DNA of 64,000 bases from Maribellus sp. YY47 (GTDB taxonomy: Bacteria > Bacteroidota > Bacteroidia > Bacteroidales > Prolixibacteraceae): NCBI RefSeq assembly GCF_023111095.1, contig NZ_JALGYW010000007.1, forward strand, positions 1 to 64,000. The letters run 5' to 3'. Under the pieces are notes generated by a model. That model saw nothing but the letters and a program-made list of their open reading frames with translations, did not search any database and was not told the origin of the DNA. This document shows, one piece after another, positions 63,101 through 64,000 of this stretch. The position numbers and the translations under genes are program-made. The stretch's first letter is position 1; each line of letters opens with the position of its first letter.

Positions 63101-64000
63101 ATGAACGGAAAAAAGAATATTGATTTTAGTCTTATCTGGAAGAAGATACACAAGAAAAACTTCGAAGACAAAGACTTGAACGAATGGCTGAACGACTCTA
63201 ATAAAAAGAAAGAACTCTTTACTAGTGCCAAACAGTTTTACGAAGAAGGTTCATCTTTTGACAGGAATCCGGTCGATTCGAATGCCTCGTATCGCCAGCT
63301 TATAAATAAAATAAGAAGGCGAAAATTCATAAAGGTGGGAACATCAGCCGCTGCGGTTCTGGCCCTTGCTGTTTCGATTTTTATAACCGTTAATAATCAG
63401 CGCTCAGAGAATACTAATCCAAACAATATTATCACCCCCGGCACAGACAAAGCCATTCTCGTCTTAAATAATGGTACTGAAATAGATCTCTCTCAAAAGA
63501 AGGAAATTCATCTGAAAGAGAAGGATACAAAAATTGCCAGCAATGGGAAGAAATTAGAATATCACCGGGAAAAAAAGGAAGAAGTTCATAAGGCTGAAAT
63601 AATTTATAACACCTTAAAAGTACCACGTGGGGGTCAATTTTTTCTTGTACTGTCCGACAGTACAAGGGTATGGCTAAATTCTGAATCGGAACTTCATTAT
63701 CCTGTTACTTTTCCAGATAAAAGAAGAGAAGTTACCTTGGTTGGCGAAGCCTATTTTGAAGTGACCAAAAACAAAAACAAGCCCTTTATCGTGCATTCCG
63801 ATAATCAGCAAATAGAAGTTCTGGGAACTTCATTTAATGTATCGGCCTATCAAAATAATGAATCAATTAAAACCACTCTGGTTGAAGGACGAGTAAAAGT
63901 AAACAGCTCGTCCCAGGAATTATTTCTCGACCCTTCTTTCCAGGCAGTTGTTGACCGCGCAAACGGAAATCTAAGTAAACAACTCGTAAAACCTGAATTA
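63101..64000 (+). CDS. FecR-family anti-sigma factor (partial, runs off the end)
   Basis: 300 codons without a stop from the ATG at 63101 to the window edge. The N-terminal cytosolic part is helical (I-W-K-K-I-H-K-K-N-F). A single membrane segment lies at about 85-103 (A-A-A-V-L-A-L-A-V-S-I-F-I). The periplasmic FecR domain includes V-P-R-G-G-Q-F-F-L-V-L-S-D-S-T-R-V-W-L, G-E-A-Y-F-E-V and V-L-G-T-S-F-N-V. Typical full length is about 380 residues, so roughly 80 are missing. It holds the upstream sigma factor until a receptor signals; a SusC/SusD pair is expected just outside the window. Confidence 0.95.
   Translation, partial: MNGKKNIDFSLIWKKIHKKNFEDKDLNEWLNDSNKKKELFTSAKQFYEEGSSFDRNPVDSNASYRQLINKIRRRKFIKVGTSAAAVLALAVSIFITVNNQRSENTNPNNIITPGTDKAILVLNNGTEIDLSQKKEIHLKEKDTKIASNGKKLEYHREKKEEVHKAEIIYNTLKVPRGGQFFLVLSDSTRVWLNSESELHYPVTFPDKRREVTLVGEAYFEVTKNKNKPFIVHSDNQQIEVLGTSFNVSAYQNNESIKTTLVEGRVKVNSSSQELFLDPSFQAVVDRANGNLSKQLVKPEL

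Overview
The window reads as chromosomal DNA of a free-living, glycan-degrading Bacteroidota, most likely of the Marinilabiliales/Prolixibacteraceae kind (the family is inference from gene content; no 16S rRNA is present). Supporting signs are many perfect TAnnTTTG -7 promoter boxes with few Shine-Dalgarno sequences, numerous lipoprotein signals ending in a lipobox Cys, a FecI-type sigma factor with a FecR-type anti-sigma factor, a DUF2723 membrane glycosyltransferase-like protein, RicT/PSP1, and dense glycoside hydrolases.

Layout. 1-114 is the tail of a probable transposase. 213-5766 is mostly housekeeping and repair: a radical-SAM DNA-repair pair, a divergent XRE/S24 (LexA-like) regulator, an Ppx/GppA phosphatase, queG and a DUF1905 protein. 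5817-14372 is a fucose-oriented glycan segment: sulfatase, ThuA-like protein, GH29 and GH95 fucosidases, and a lipoprotein oxidoreductase. 14426-21724 holds exported hydrolases: two tandem M28 peptidases, an M48 protease, a GH5 glycanase and a metallophosphoesterase.

21888-32313 is the most distinctive block. It is an eight-gene minus-strand operon coding for an alpha/beta hydrolase, three exported Gfo/Idh/MocA oxidoreductases, a DoxX membrane protein, a FucP-type sugar transporter, NagA and an unusual NagB-like protein. A LacI-family regulator lies just upstream, and two identical palindromic operators precede the operon, one of them forming the -33 element of its promoter. The set reads as a sugar-responsive module that may combine periplasmic sugar oxidation with amino-sugar phosphate catabolism.

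32546-46500 is again housekeeping: a tRNA Gly-Leu-Gly cluster, mutS, ricT, an O-methyltransferase, an M16 peptidase, tRNA-Phe, tRNA-Gln, the large DUF2723 protein, a Nudix hydrolase, a D-2-hydroxyacid dehydrogenase and a lone receiver protein. 46695-59101 is a plus-strand polysaccharide locus for rhamnose/arabinose-containing glycans: GH106, GH43, two GH78, a CE4-like deacetylase and one unrecognised lipoprotein. A GH5-like enzyme (minus) and a NAGPA-domain protein follow. After a second tRNA-Gln and an AT-rich gene-free stretch, an ECF sigma factor and a truncated FecR open what is probably a SusC/SusD-type locus beyond the right edge.
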